Source: Pseudomonas sp. FeN3W (GTDB lineage Bacteria > Pseudomonadota > Gammaproteobacteria > Pseudomonadales > Pseudomonadaceae). Taken from it: 64,000 nucleotides of DNA. Under the pieces are notes generated by a model that saw only the letters and a program-made list of their open reading frames with translations, was not told the DNA's origin and searched no databases. The position numbers and the translations under genes were made by a program. The first letter of the stretch is position 1. Each line of letters opens with the position of its first letter. This document shows, piece after piece, positions 1 to 8,095 of the stretch. The DNA is taken from contig CP136011.1 in assembly GCA_030263805.2 (NCBI GenBank), forward strand, positions 186,001 to 250,000, in the 5' to 3' direction.

Positions 1-347
1 GAAAACACCCGTTTAGCCAGGGTCTGTGGCTCATGGGCGCCCAGATGATCCTTCCATAGCCTGTTTTTAAGCGCAGTGCCGAACGCTGAAAGCTCATATT
101 CCGAGAAGGCGTATTTCTCCCGAAGCGCCTTGTAGCCCGCCCTCTTATCCTGGGCTTTCGGGCACCCCTGCAATGCTTTCCATTCGGAATCTCGTCGCAT
201 AGCGTTGAGCCTGCGTAAGCCTTCTGACAGCAAGGCGTTATAGAGCCGCCTGGCTGCCTCAAACCGTTTTCGCATCACTGCGACATCGCGACCCTTGGTC
301 ACGAGCGGCAGGGTGATGACAAAGCTTGCGGTTGAGGCTTTCTTCAT
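1..347 (-). CDS. tnpB: TnpB N-terminal part (IS200/IS605), cut by window edge
   Basis: An open frame begins with ATG at 347 and runs off the left edge without a stop, giving about 115 residues (MKKASTASFVITLPLV...). The basic, helical N-terminus with RFEAARRLYNALL fits the start of an RNA-guided TnpB nuclease, where the family normally has the motif for 'number of arguments, helix, Y/W-N'. Its ATG overlaps the stop of tnpA (ATGA), so the two genes form one tandem unit. The RuvC catalytic part is outside the window, so activity cannot be judged. It is a different TnpB lineage from the three others here. Confidence 0.75.
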   Translation of the reverse strand, partial: MKKASTASFVITLPLVTKGRDVAVMRKRFEAARRLYNALLSEGLRRLNAMRRDSEWKALQGCPKAQDKRAGYKALREKYAFSEYELSAFGTALKNRLWKDHLGAHEPQTLAKRVF

Positions 348-751
348 ACGCTTTTCTGCTGCTCGATGTACTGCTTGATCACTTCCAGCGGCGCACCACC
401 GACAGTGGAAACGAAATAGCTATTCGTCCAAAGTGAGGGCAACCGGGATTTTATAAACCGAAATTCGGAGCGCAGAATACGGGATGACCGTCCCTTGATC
501 TGCTTCACCAGACGATGAATGCCAAATTGAGGGTCGACCTCAACCAGCAGATGGACGTGATCAGGCATCACTTCAAGCTCAATCACTTCACATTCAAGCT
601 CTACACAGACAATATGTATAATCTCTTTTAGCCGAGCATCAGCGCCATCAATCAAAACAGGTCGACGGTACTTGGGGCACCATACAACGTGGTACTTGCA
701 TGAGTACACCACATTATTGTTGTGCTTATAGCGTAGCTTGTATTCGGACAT
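344..751 (-). CDS. tnpA: IS200/IS605 Y1 transposase TnpA
   Basis: This is a single-strand DNA transposase of the HUH Y1 family, about 135 residues, the usual length. The metal-binding HUH motif is seen as DHVH (in MPDHVHLL) and the catalytic tyrosine lies in QYIEQQ near the C-terminus; VWCPKYRRPVL near the start is also typical. I start at the ATG at 751: a TTG 15 bases upstream is in frame but lies inside TTGTATAAT, which looks like the -10 box instead. It overlaps tnpB by four bases. It recognises hairpins at the element ends and moves the element through circular single-strand intermediates. Confidence 0.92.
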   Translation of the reverse strand: MSEYKLRYKHNNNVVYSCKYHVVWCPKYRRPVLIDGADARLKEIIHIVCVELECEVIELEVMPDHVHLLVEVDPQFGIHRLVKQIKGRSSRILRSEFRFIKSRLPSLWTNSYFVSTVGGAPLEVIKQYIEQQKSV

Positions 752-795
752 GGCCGCATTATACAATGAAGAGCAGAATAATGCAAGCCGCTAGA

Positions 796-816
796 CCCCA
801 TGGATGAATCCAGGGG
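796..816. repeat. Left-end hairpin of the first IS200/IS605 element
   Basis: The bases form a hairpin: CCCC pairs with GGGG at the outside, then TGGAT pairs with ATCCA with one bulged A between the two stem parts. It lies just upstream of tnpA. A bulged imperfect palindrome at this place is what Y1 transposases bind. The exact cleavage site was not determined. Confidence 0.6.
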
Positions 817-1128
817 CTTGCGCGGCTTTATTGGTCAAGGCCGCTGAAAAGCCGTTGATGTGATCTGAACATTACGGAAGGCCCAAGCTGTCACAGGTGA
901 AGCTGGATATACATGATGAAGACAGGCTGTTTTCATTCAAAAGCTGTATAGGACGACTGAGGAGCGTTTGGCTCATCTGAATGCTTTTTTGGTGCGGATT
1001 CCCACGCATCACACAAGCTTCATTCTATGCGCGTAGCAGAAGGTATATGATAAATGTTACACACAGAAAAAAGTCAAATGGAACAAGGGCTAAGTCGCTG
1101 CTATACTCAAAAAAAATGAGGCCATTTT
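817..1128. other. Gap between IS605 element and hipA-like gene
   Basis: No complete gene is supported. A stop-free stretch on the plus strand at about 913-1038 reads ...FIQKLYRTTEERLAHLNAF..., which looks like the remnant of a protein tail, but I cannot place it. TATACT at about 1102-1107 is a possible -10 box for the hipA-like gene; no good -35 box stands before it. No HipB-type helix-turn-helix gene is present here. Confidence 0.35.
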
Positions 1129-2526
1129 ATGAAAAATCAAGACACATGCTATGTTTGGGTATGGCTACCAAATGAAACAGAACCTGTAGCAGCTGGTAAG
1201 CTATCATCTATCATCAATAATGAAACAAAAGAAATATTCAACTTTGAATATCTTGATTCTTACTTACTTAGGCCTGACGCAGTCCCGCTTAACAAGTCAG
1301 AACTCCCTTTGATTCGCGGGACTATTGCTCCCTTTAATGATTTAATCATCTCCAATGCACTTCGCGACTCTTCCCCAGACTCGTGGGGGCGCAGAGTTAT
1401 TTTGAACAAGTTGTTTGGTAGATATTACGATGGCAACACCGAAGAGCCAAATGAAATAACATATATGCTGATGTCCGATTCGGATAGAATTGGCGCCATA
1501 GATTTTCAAGAAAGCGGTACTATATATAAACCAAGAAATCCTTCATCAGCAAAACTAGAAGACCTTATCAAAGCAAAAGAATATATTGAGAAAGGAATAC
1601 CATTGCCTGAAGCACTAGATCAGGCAATACAACATGGCACTTCTATTGGTGGAGCAAGGCCAAAGGCGCTTCTTGAAGATGGTTCAACAAAATATATTGC
1701 GAAGTTTTCTGCTACAGGCGATACACATAATGTCGTAAGATTTGAGTATGTAACAATGAGGCTCGCAGCCCTGGCAGGACTCAATGTAGCCAAGGTGAAA
1801 CTAACTAAGGCTGGTCAAAAAGAGGCTCTTTTGGTGGAGCGCTTTGACCGTGAAAAAACAGATTCAGGCTGGCGCAGAAGGATTTTAACATCTGCACTTA
1901 CACTCTTGGAATTAGATGAGATGCAAGCAAGATATGCATCTTATGCCGATTTGTCAGAAAAAATGAATGAAGTATTCGCAGATCCGGCCTCAGATAAAAA
2001 AGAATTATTTAAAAGGCTTGTTTTTAACATTAATTGCTCGAATTCTGATGACCACGCCAGAAATCACGCAGCGATTTTTGACGGAAATTCTTATAGGCTT
2101 TCGCCAGCTTACGACATTTGCCCTGACTCTAGAGGTTATGAGTGCAATCAGGCAATGTCGATTAGCGGCAATTGCCGTTCAAGCAAACTTCAAAACTGTA
2201 TCGATGCAGCATCGTTGTTCGGTATAACAAAAAAAGAAGCCGTAGAAATAATGGAGCATCAAGTCAAATCTATTAAGGAAAATTTTAACTCAGTATGCAT
2301 TGAGGCAGATCTCGGAATTGTAGAAAGACGTGTTCTTCTTGCTCGGTATCTTCATCCATATGCTTTTGACGGCATGGATGTAGAATATGATATTAGCAAA
2401 TCAGCTAATAATGCACGGGAGTCAATAATGCAGGATCTAAGTAATTTTGAAGGCTTGTCTACGACCCCTAAAAGTATTGGGAATATGTTAAAAAAAGATC
2501 ACAAATCTGATTATGAGCCACAATAA
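1129..2526 (+). CDS. HipA-family serine/threonine kinase toxin
   Basis: HipA toxins phosphorylate host proteins such as aminoacyl-tRNA synthetases and stop growth. Full family length (465 residues). The N-terminal subdomain includes DSSPDSWGRRVI (family: DSLPDGWG) and RIGAIDF. The core has the glycine-rich loop GTSIGGARPKALL (about 183-195), the ATP lysine in YIAKF, the catalytic loop NCSNSDDHARNHA with D and N, and the metal-binding aspartate in AYDICPDS. All key residues seem present. GAGG stands about 8 bases before ATG 1129. Unusual: no HipB antitoxin is seen on either side; the upstream neighbour is a transposon that may have removed it. The C-terminal tail after residue 420 is not recognised. 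Confidence 0.85.
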   Translation: MKNQDTCYVWVWLPNETEPVAAGKLSSIINNETKEIFNFEYLDSYLLRPDAVPLNKSELPLIRGTIAPFNDLIISNALRDSSPDSWGRRVILNKLFGRYYDGNTEEPNEITYMLMSDSDRIGAIDFQESGTIYKPRNPSSAKLEDLIKAKEYIEKGIPLPEALDQAIQHGTSIGGARPKALLEDGSTKYIAKFSATGDTHNVVRFEYVTMRLAALAGLNVAKVKLTKAGQKEALLVERFDREKTDSGWRRRILTSALTLLELDEMQARYASYADLSEKMNEVFADPASDKKELFKRLVFNINCSNSDDHARNHAAIFDGNSYRLSPAYDICPDSRGYECNQAMSISGNCRSSKLQNCIDAASLFGITKKEAVEIMEHQVKSIKENFNSVCIEADLGIVERRVLLARYLHPYAFDGMDVEYDISKSANNARESIMQDLSNFEGLSTTPKSIGNMLKKDHKSDYEPQ

Positions 2527-2872
2527 TTAGCCGCTGTTATCACAAGGTTAATTAATGAAGCGCTAGAGCAGGGAAAATAGGCTCAAGGTTTTCAGTATTG
2601 AATAACGACAGCCTATAACTTGATACTTAAAAATCTCAATTCTTCGATCAGTATTTCAAAGTTCAGACAAAAGTTTCCCAATTCGCAAAACTTTAATTCC
2701 CGCATTGGAAATGTCGCATTGCAATAAAATGCCTCTTTGCTTTGGTTATCGCATCTCATGAAGACATAAAAATCTTTGATCCGCCAGATAGGCAAGATCT
2801 ATAATGACAGTAATACATACCCGACTGCTACTGGATAGACAATCTGACGCCGGTAGAGAATAAGGATTCACC
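2527..2872. other. Intergenic region before the nucleotidyltransferase gene
   Basis: Right after the hipA stop a short open stretch reads TRLINEALEQGK and then a stop (to 2580); it may be the tail of a lost gene. The rest is AT-rich and holds the promoter listed separately. A 60-codon frame on the minus strand here has no ribosome binding site and is not accepted. Confidence 0.4.
2776..2805 (+). promoter_or_regulatory. Sigma70-type promoter of the nucleotidyltransferase gene
   Basis: TTGATC (2776-2781) is separated by 18 bases from a perfect TATAAT (2800-2805), 68 bases before the GTG start at 2873. Read by eye; the -35 box matches consensus only partly. Confidence 0.5.
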
Positions 2873-4180
2873 GTGAAGCAAATAAACGCAACTGAAAAAC
2901 GATACCCCCGAGAAATTTTTACCAGAAAACTAGTGAAGCTTTGTCAGCATTTGGATCAAATCTCAATTGAGCGCGTTAGCTGGAAAAGCAGATACAGCGA
3001 TGAGACAACAACAAACATAATAAAAATCCAAAATCTTTGGGTTGTTGGCTCATATGCAAGGGGTGCTTTGGAGTGTGGCGACCTAGACCTAGTCATAAAT
3101 TTCACTAGCGAAGATATTGTCAGGCCTGGCCTACACGATGTGGTTAAGTGCTTCTTTGGTCGAGTTCAGAACACCAGCTTCTTTGAGGGCACTCCAGAGC
3201 AAAATAGCTCTTATGTACCTTTCCCGGATGCAGTAGATATTTGGTCAGGCCCTGGTTGTGATTGGGAAAAGGCCATTGAATCGATCACTCCAAATCCAGA
3301 TGCAGGAAGGGCATCACGTCCATCAGATTTGATTCCACTTCGCCTGAGTCAACTGAATACCACTTTTGAGCGTGTTGATGAGATTATTAGCATGTTGGAT
3401 GCCGGAACGATTGAGAGTGAATTCGTTCCATTTACAGCAGATCTCCTTGAACCACTAACTGATGAGGATAAGAAGGCGCTTATTTCAGAAAACTGGCAAC
3501 GAGTCGGCCTTGCTACTGAGAAAATATTGCCTGCTATTGTCAGGGTTCTTGAAGAAAAAGACCCTTACTTCGATTTTTCCACTCTGGATAGATCTATTTT
3601 CAGGATCGGCGGAACCAATGTTCACGTTGGTAATCCGATCATACCAAAACTAACGGTTCTTGATGATATTTCCGTTAGACAACTGGCCATCGTTCCGCAT
3701 TTATGTGCGAAAGGCCCTAACGGTGTTTGGTTTATAAGGAGAGGGCCAAACCATCCATTGTTAAAATCATTTAAAAACAAGAGAGCTTATGTCTTAACAC
3801 GGGATAACGAAGCCAACTACATTGAGGAATCGTTCTTGGGGAGCTATCAGAGATCATGGGTTTTGGACACCTATACCAGCAGAAAATCAGCTAAAGAAGG
3901 TCTGGAGGCATGGACAGATGGGCTCAGTAGCGATGACGCTGCTGCCTACTCAATCGCACAGCTATCAGGAAAATCTCTTCATGATGCCGTCAGCGGATGT
4001 GATATTGTTGAAGTTGATTCCATGGCTTTCCCACTTAATCATAACGCGGCTATTAACATGGGAGAAAAGAAATGCGAGCCAATTGATCTTCTCAAATCTT
4101 TTTTAGAAATGAAAAGCCCTCGGACTACCAAAGTTAACCGACAGACTCGCGTTGAAGATCCTGAGATTTTCTGCCTTTGA
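2873..4180 (+). CDS. Nucleotidyltransferase-fold protein (pol-beta type), orphan
   Basis: 435 residues. The N-terminal part holds the signature of the polymerase-beta nucleotidyltransferase superfamily: GSYARG with GS at 59-60, then DLD at 70-72, and a likely third carboxylate at D122 in PDAVDIW. Such enzymes transfer AMP or other nucleotides to proteins or RNA, or make cyclic oligonucleotides; MNT toxins or antitoxins and CD-NTases belong here. The remaining 300 residues are not recognised, so the substrate is unknown. The start is GTG at 2873 with TAAGGA six bases upstream. It has its own promoter and no partner gene on the same strand, so it differs from HEPN-MNT pairs. It sits next to a HipA-like toxin. 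Confidence 0.7.
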   Translation: MKQINATEKRYPREIFTRKLVKLCQHLDQISIERVSWKSRYSDETTTNIIKIQNLWVVGSYARGALECGDLDLVINFTSEDIVRPGLHDVVKCFFGRVQNTSFFEGTPEQNSSYVPFPDAVDIWSGPGCDWEKAIESITPNPDAGRASRPSDLIPLRLSQLNTTFERVDEIISMLDAGTIESEFVPFTADLLEPLTDEDKKALISENWQRVGLATEKILPAIVRVLEEKDPYFDFSTLDRSIFRIGGTNVHVGNPIIPKLTVLDDISVRQLAIVPHLCAKGPNGVWFIRRGPNHPLLKSFKNKRAYVLTRDNEANYIEESFLGSYQRSWVLDTYTSRKSAKEGLEAWTDGLSSDDAAAYSIAQLSGKSLHDAVSGCDIVEVDSMAFPLNHNAAINMGEKKCEPIDLLKSFLEMKSPRTTKVNRQTRVEDPEIFCL

Positions 4181-4303
4181 TGCAAAAATTAATGTTATAA
4201 GCAATTGCTCGCTTTGCATTAAAGGTCATACATTCCGATCAATTCTAATAGAGACAATACGCATCTTACGATGAGCTATAGAGCAATTGGCAAGTCTTAT
4301 AGT

Positions 4304-4325
4304 CGACAAGCTCAATAGCTTGTCG
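4304..4325. terminator. Hairpin between convergent genes
   Basis: A perfect 9-base stem (CGACAAGCT / AGCTTGTCG) with a CAAT loop lies 124 bases after the nucleotidyltransferase stop and 18 bases after the stop of the minus-strand HNH gene. Neither side has a clear T run, so termination is only likely. Confidence 0.4.
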
Positions 4326-4343
4326 AAAATGGTTTAAATCAGA

Positions 4344-5024
4344 TCACTTTCCTTTGAGGAGGACTCTAACACCAGAATCCGTCAATATCCCTAAATCCAA
4401 TTTCCACGATCCCCGATTACGCTGCTCCCAAAGCTTGAACGCTGCCTCGATCTCCTGATCCACCTCTGCCCTACTCAGGCCACTGACCTTTATCTTGTGA
4501 GCAATGGCCTCCTCGGCTTTCCCCTGGATGTTGGCATAGCCCATATGGGTGTACAGATGGCAGGATTTGCAGAGGCTGACGATGCGCATCAGTTTCTGGA
4601 CGCGGGTTGCGTTGTCATAATGCCAGAGCTCATGCGCGTCCAGGTAATTACCGCTCTCTGGATCCTCAGCGGCGCCACATATCTCGCATTGGCCCCCTGC
4701 CCTCGCCCGTACCAGCTTACTGAGTACACGCCAGTGGGATTCTTTGATGTCGGAGCGCACGTTCTTGAAAAAGCACGAAGCCGGGATTAAATCCACGAAC
4801 AACCCATTACCGCCGAAACTCCTGTCCTCCCCCTTGAGCTCCTCAAGCCCCATCACCAGGCGAAGATCATCCACCTCATCGTCTGCCATCGGCTTGAACT
4901 GCGCGGACATCGCAGAGGACACCGCATCATTGGGAGCGTACCAGAGTTTGAGATCAAAATTGAATTTGGCGCCGAGCTTTTTGGCTAGGTCTTTGTCGTT
5001 GAAGCTGACGTGATAGAAGGTCAT
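4344..5024 (-). CDS. DUF5710 and HNH-type zinc domain protein
   Basis: 226 residues in two parts. Residues 1-32 (FYHVSFNDKDLAKKLGAKFN, then LWYAP) match the small DUF5710 module, found in plasmid and phage DNA-processing proteins. Residues about 105-160 carry CEICG, DAHELWHYD and SLCKSCHLYTH, the zinc-binding CxxC/CxxC frame and histidines of an HNH nuclease-like domain. The expected action is DNA or RNA cleavage, but the exact catalytic residues are not certain. AGGA lies seven bases before ATG 5024. It converges with the nucleotidyltransferase gene and stands alone on its strand. Confidence 0.65.
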   Translation of the reverse strand: MTFYHVSFNDKDLAKKLGAKFNFDLKLWYAPNDAVSSAMSAQFKPMADDEVDDLRLVMGLEELKGEDRSFGGNGLFVDLIPASCFFKNVRSDIKESHWRVLSKLVRARAGGQCEICGAAEDPESGNYLDAHELWHYDNATRVQKLMRIVSLCKSCHLYTHMGYANIQGKAEEAIAHKIKVSGLSRAEVDQEIEAAFKLWEQRNRGSWKLDLGILTDSGVRVLLKGK

Positions 5025-5179
5025 GCGGTGTTCCTAATGAAAAGGCACATGACCGTTTGAAGAAGTGAGAGATCATGCGATATATGTCAATAATAGCATA
5101 TTGAAACTGCGTAATGTGAACCTCATACTGTTTTTCAGCATGAGCTTACTTGACCAATACTTACTGATCTCTGAATCCA

Positions 5180-5974
5180 TTAGAACTCAAGTGACTGTTC
5201 TGTTTGCGTCTTTTTGGGGCGCTTAATAATACTTGCTGACGGCATGGTAGGGAGTTTCCGAAGACCCTCTTTATCCATCAGCATCCATTGATAGCCATGT
5301 GCCTTATAAGGTGAAAAACCCAGCCCTTGGTAAAAACCGTCTACCTTGCTTTGCTCTTTCTTGAACAGTTCATCATAGGCTTTTGTTTTCTTGAAGACTT
5401 CTTCCCCTGGCCGTGACAAACGCATTCCTTTAACCTGTTCATCTGCTGCATTCGGAAAACTTTGCAAAATCAGATAGTCAATATCCCTAGTGAACTTCTT
5501 GAGCATGGCCATTAGGCCTTTACCAATGCCCTTACCTCTCATTTCTTTATCCACCAATACATCTTCAACGAATCCAATTTTGGCCATGTAGTGAGTAGCC
5601 CATATCACTTCTTCAAATTCATCGACATCATGATTTTCGTAAACTTCACCAAATTGCTCATGGATGAAAGATAGAAACTCAGGCCTGAATCCTTTAGTCA
5701 CATCCTCTCCAGTAAGGGTAAGGGGAGTTCCGTGATATAGGGTGCTATACAGTCTATCCAGGACGCATGACTCATCGAAGATATCTAACATCCCTTCCTC
5801 CATCAAACCCATCATGTCGAAGATGTATCCATCCAGACGGCCAACTACCTTATCGCCATCATGAGCTAGAACCTCGATTGCGCGGACATAATCTCCTGAT
5901 TCATCATAGTCACACATGTACTTATTTTTCTTGCTGCTCACGCTATATTTGATATCAGACATTGCTTTACTCAT
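5180..5974 (-). CDS. GNAT-family N-acetyltransferase
   Basis: Acetyl-CoA-dependent transferase fold. The acetyl-CoA motif A is clear: FVEDVLVDKEMRGKGIGKGL (R/QxxGxG/A), followed by the motif B region KVDGFYQGLGFSPYKAHGYQ, where the FY..LGF turn is typical. About 264 residues, longer than simple GNATs because of a 130-residue N-terminal part without recognised domain. The start is uncertain: ATG 5974 is used, ATG 5962 has a weak GAG upstream, and an in-frame TTG lies at 6046, right at the transposon border. The transposon inserted next to its 5' end and may have replaced its promoter. Substrate unknown. Confidence 0.7.
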   Translation of the reverse strand: MSKAMSDIKYSVSSKKNKYMCDYDESGDYVRAIEVLAHDGDKVVGRLDGYIFDMMGLMEEGMLDIFDESCVLDRLYSTLYHGTPLTLTGEDVTKGFRPEFLSFIHEQFGEVYENHDVDEFEEVIWATHYMAKIGFVEDVLVDKEMRGKGIGKGLMAMLKKFTRDIDYLILQSFPNAADEQVKGMRLSRPGEEVFKKTKAYDELFKKEQSKVDGFYQGLGFSPYKAHGYQWMLMDKEGLRKLPTMPSASIIKRPKKTQTEQSLEF

Positions 5975-6199
5975 GTATTTTTGATTGGAATTGTCTATAT
6001 TGTAACACTCAGCAATAGCCAGATTTCCATAGAAAGGCTGATTCAATCTATCAATTGCGCGGAGTACTCCATCCAGAGCGCGTAGCGTTTGGGTGGAGGT
6101 GAAAGCGCCAGCGCGGTAACGCGCTCGGGCTCTTGATTCTTCTCATTTACAAGTCCCGCTTAGATCACTATACTGTACAGGCATACAGGGAAAAAGTCC

Positions 6200-7453
6200 A
6201 TGCAGTTAACCGAGCGCATCCTGATCAAGCGCAATGATCCGAATTTCAAATCGGTTGCTCACTTGTGTCGTTCGGCGAAAACCCTTTTCAATTGTGGAAA
6301 TTATCTGATTCGGCAGGCTTTTCTTGCCGGTGATCGGTTTGGCTGGATGCAGGCTGATCTCGCGCTGAAGCAAGGCTCGCATGCCCATCCTGCTTACCAG
6401 GCCATTCCAAATGCGATGAGCCAGGCTGTTTTGCGCAGGCTTGGCCAGGACTGGAAAGGCTACTTTGCAGCCCTAAACGAATGGAAGAAGAACCCCGCCC
6501 GTTTCAAGGCCAAGCCCCGCATGCCTGGCTACGCCAGGCAAGCCAAAACGGCCTCGATGCCGTTTCAGCACTTAAGCTGTAGAGATGGCCAGATCCATTT
6601 CCCAAGCAAGACTGGGATTGCGCCTGTAAAGGTTCGCTGCTGTGTCGACCAGGCACTCAAAGCAAAAGGCGCTGACCAGATCATTCAAGAGATCCGCTTC
6701 GTGCCCCATGGCAGCTGCTATTGGCTTGAAGTGGTATATGAGAATACTGCTATACAACAAGGAAAAGGCTCAATTCTCCTTGATCGAAACAAACACCTTT
6801 CCATCGACTTGGGTATCGACAACCTTGCCACACTGATCTCCGACCAGCCGGGTTTTCGCCCTGTTCTGGTCAATGGCAAGGCCATCAAGTCAGTCAATCA
6901 CCTGTACAACAAGGACGCGGCGGTGTTACGCAGCAAGGGACATGGGCAAATACTCAAGCACAAGGCGGTGAGCCGCTTCTGCTGGATGAACGACCACCTG
7001 CACCGAGTCAGCCATTTCGTGATCGACCAATGCTTACAGTACGATATCGGTCGCATTGTGGTCGGCCTGAATCCTGACTGGAAACAGGGCGTTGGCATCG
7101 GTAAGGTCAATAATCAGAAGTTCGTCAGCATCCCGCATGCACGACTGGTCGAGCAGATTCGATACAAGGCTAAAGCCTATGGAATCGAGGTAGTTGTCCG
7201 GGAGGAAAGCTACACATCCAAGGCATCATCCCTGGATCTGGATAGACTACCGGTTCATGGACAGCCAGGCGTTCGCAACTTTACAGGCAGGCGATTGAAA
7301 CGAGGGCTGTATCAGAGCAGCACGGGTTTATTGCTGAACGCTGATGTAAACGGTGCTTTGAATATTTTGCGAAAAGAAATCGGTGATAGCTTTATTAAGT
7401 CGGTAGCCGATGAGGGTCTTGTCTTCAGGCCCAGACGAGTCACATTAGGATGA
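6200..7453 (+). CDS. tnpB: TnpB RNA-guided nuclease-like protein, copy 1
   Basis: 417 residues. RuvC-I aspartate lies in LSIDLGIDNLATLI, and the last aspartate in LLLNADVNGALNILRK. Where most TnpB proteins have the RuvC-II glutamate (VVEDL) this one has IVVGLNPDW; a glutamate pair comes later in VVREESYTSKAS, as in a known subgroup with a changed layout of the active site. The usual zinc ribbon is missing: no CxxC pairs are found. TATACT at about 6169-6174 and AGGGA before ATG 6200 can drive it. It probably acts as a homing nuclease that cuts empty donor sites with a guide RNA from the element's right end. It is nearly identical to the 36350-37603 protein except for a short block near residue 345. 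Confidence 0.9.
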   Translation: MQLTERILIKRNDPNFKSVAHLCRSAKTLFNCGNYLIRQAFLAGDRFGWMQADLALKQGSHAHPAYQAIPNAMSQAVLRRLGQDWKGYFAALNEWKKNPARFKAKPRMPGYARQAKTASMPFQHLSCRDGQIHFPSKTGIAPVKVRCCVDQALKAKGADQIIQEIRFVPHGSCYWLEVVYENTAIQQGKGSILLDRNKHLSIDLGIDNLATLISDQPGFRPVLVNGKAIKSVNHLYNKDAAVLRSKGHGQILKHKAVSRFCWMNDHLHRVSHFVIDQCLQYDIGRIVVGLNPDWKQGVGIGKVNNQKFVSIPHARLVEQIRYKAKAYGIEVVVREESYTSKASSLDLDRLPVHGQPGVRNFTGRRLKRGLYQSSTGLLLNADVNGALNILRKEIGDSFIKSVADEGLVFRPRRVTLG

Positions 7454-7549
7454 CTCGCTTAGAAGTAGAAAACCTTGCGACTGTTTATCGCTCTGGATTT
7501 TCTACAAGCCCCCACTATAGCGCGAAGCGTTTAGTGGCGGGTAGTTGAC
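7400..7549 (+). ncRNA. Candidate guide RNA (reRNA) at right end, copy 1
   Basis: In this family the guide RNA covers the end of tnpB and the right end of the element, with the guide taken from the flank. Here the right end holds the hairpin CCACTATAGCGCGAAGCGTTTAGTGG just before GGTAGTTGAC. The predicted guide would begin at 7550. This is inferred from family knowledge, with only the hairpin seen directly. Confidence 0.4.
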
Positions 7550-7593
7550 GATGGCTTCATGGTATACACCTAGATAATGAAATGGGTACATCG

Positions 7594-7887
7594 ATGAAAA
7601 AGTATCAGCTTGAATTTACCTTTAAGGATGATCATGTCCGGAGACATGGTTGCGCCAGGGTCAGCCACTCCAACAAAAAAGAAGCTGAACAAATGCTTCA
7701 GAAGGCCATGGCAATGACCGTCAAGGGAGGTTCTGTTAGTCAGTTTCTTGAAATTGGCGAGAATCAGCCAGATGAACATTTCCCCCGACAGAATGTGAGC
7801 ATTGAGATTGGAATTGGGGCTGGTGACACCTGTTCAAGCCAATTAGCAAAACACCTTTTACTGGATGATGATTTAGCGCCTCATTGA
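7594..7887 (+). CDS. Small hypothetical protein
   Basis: 97 residues, start MKKYQLEFTFKDD; a second ATG 12 bases upstream (7582) is also in frame. The first half looks like a beta strand-helix-strand protein with a lysine/glutamate-rich helix (KKEAEQMLQKAMAMTV). No known motif. Codon use looks like a real gene, but no clear ribosome binding site is seen. It directly follows the transposon, and the element's guide would come from the DNA just before it. Confidence 0.45.
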   Translation: MKKYQLEFTFKDDHVRRHGCARVSHSNKKEAEQMLQKAMAMTVKGGSVSQFLEIGENQPDEHFPRQNVSIEIGIGAGDTCSSQLAKHLLLDDDLAPH

Positions 7888-8095
7888 AATAATCGCTATG
7901 AACAAGGAATTCCACCAGCGTGTTTTCCTTACTGAAACAAAGGGCCTTTGGCATTGACAACGAATTGGCCCATTAAGATGATAAAATAATGGGCTATTTC
8001 AATCGTTAGCGAAATGTGTTTAGTTATCCCATCTAAAACAGATTAACTAATAATTACATGATGCCATCCATGGCAAAAAATAATCAGGTGCGCTA

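Larger units (their letters stand above)
6048..7549 (+). mobile_element. TnpB-only IS200/IS605 element, copy 1
   Basis: Limits come from comparison with the second copy at 36253-37755: similarity starts after ATCTATCAATTGCGCGG on the left and ends with GGTAGTTGAC on the right, then flanks differ. About 1.5 kb, one base shorter than copy 2. It codes only TnpB, no TnpA. Left and right hairpins resemble those of the autonomous element at 61.6-63.2 kb. No target duplication is expected in this family and none is seen. Confidence 0.85.

Noticed and set aside
981..1175. Possible HipB antitoxin before the HipA-like gene
   Set aside because: The 64-codon frame has no helix-turn-helix and no ribosome binding site; its end overlaps the start of the kinase gene in another frame.
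2613..2795. 60-codon minus-strand frame
   Set aside because: Its start lies next to the promoter of the opposite gene, no ribosome binding site, no similarity seen.
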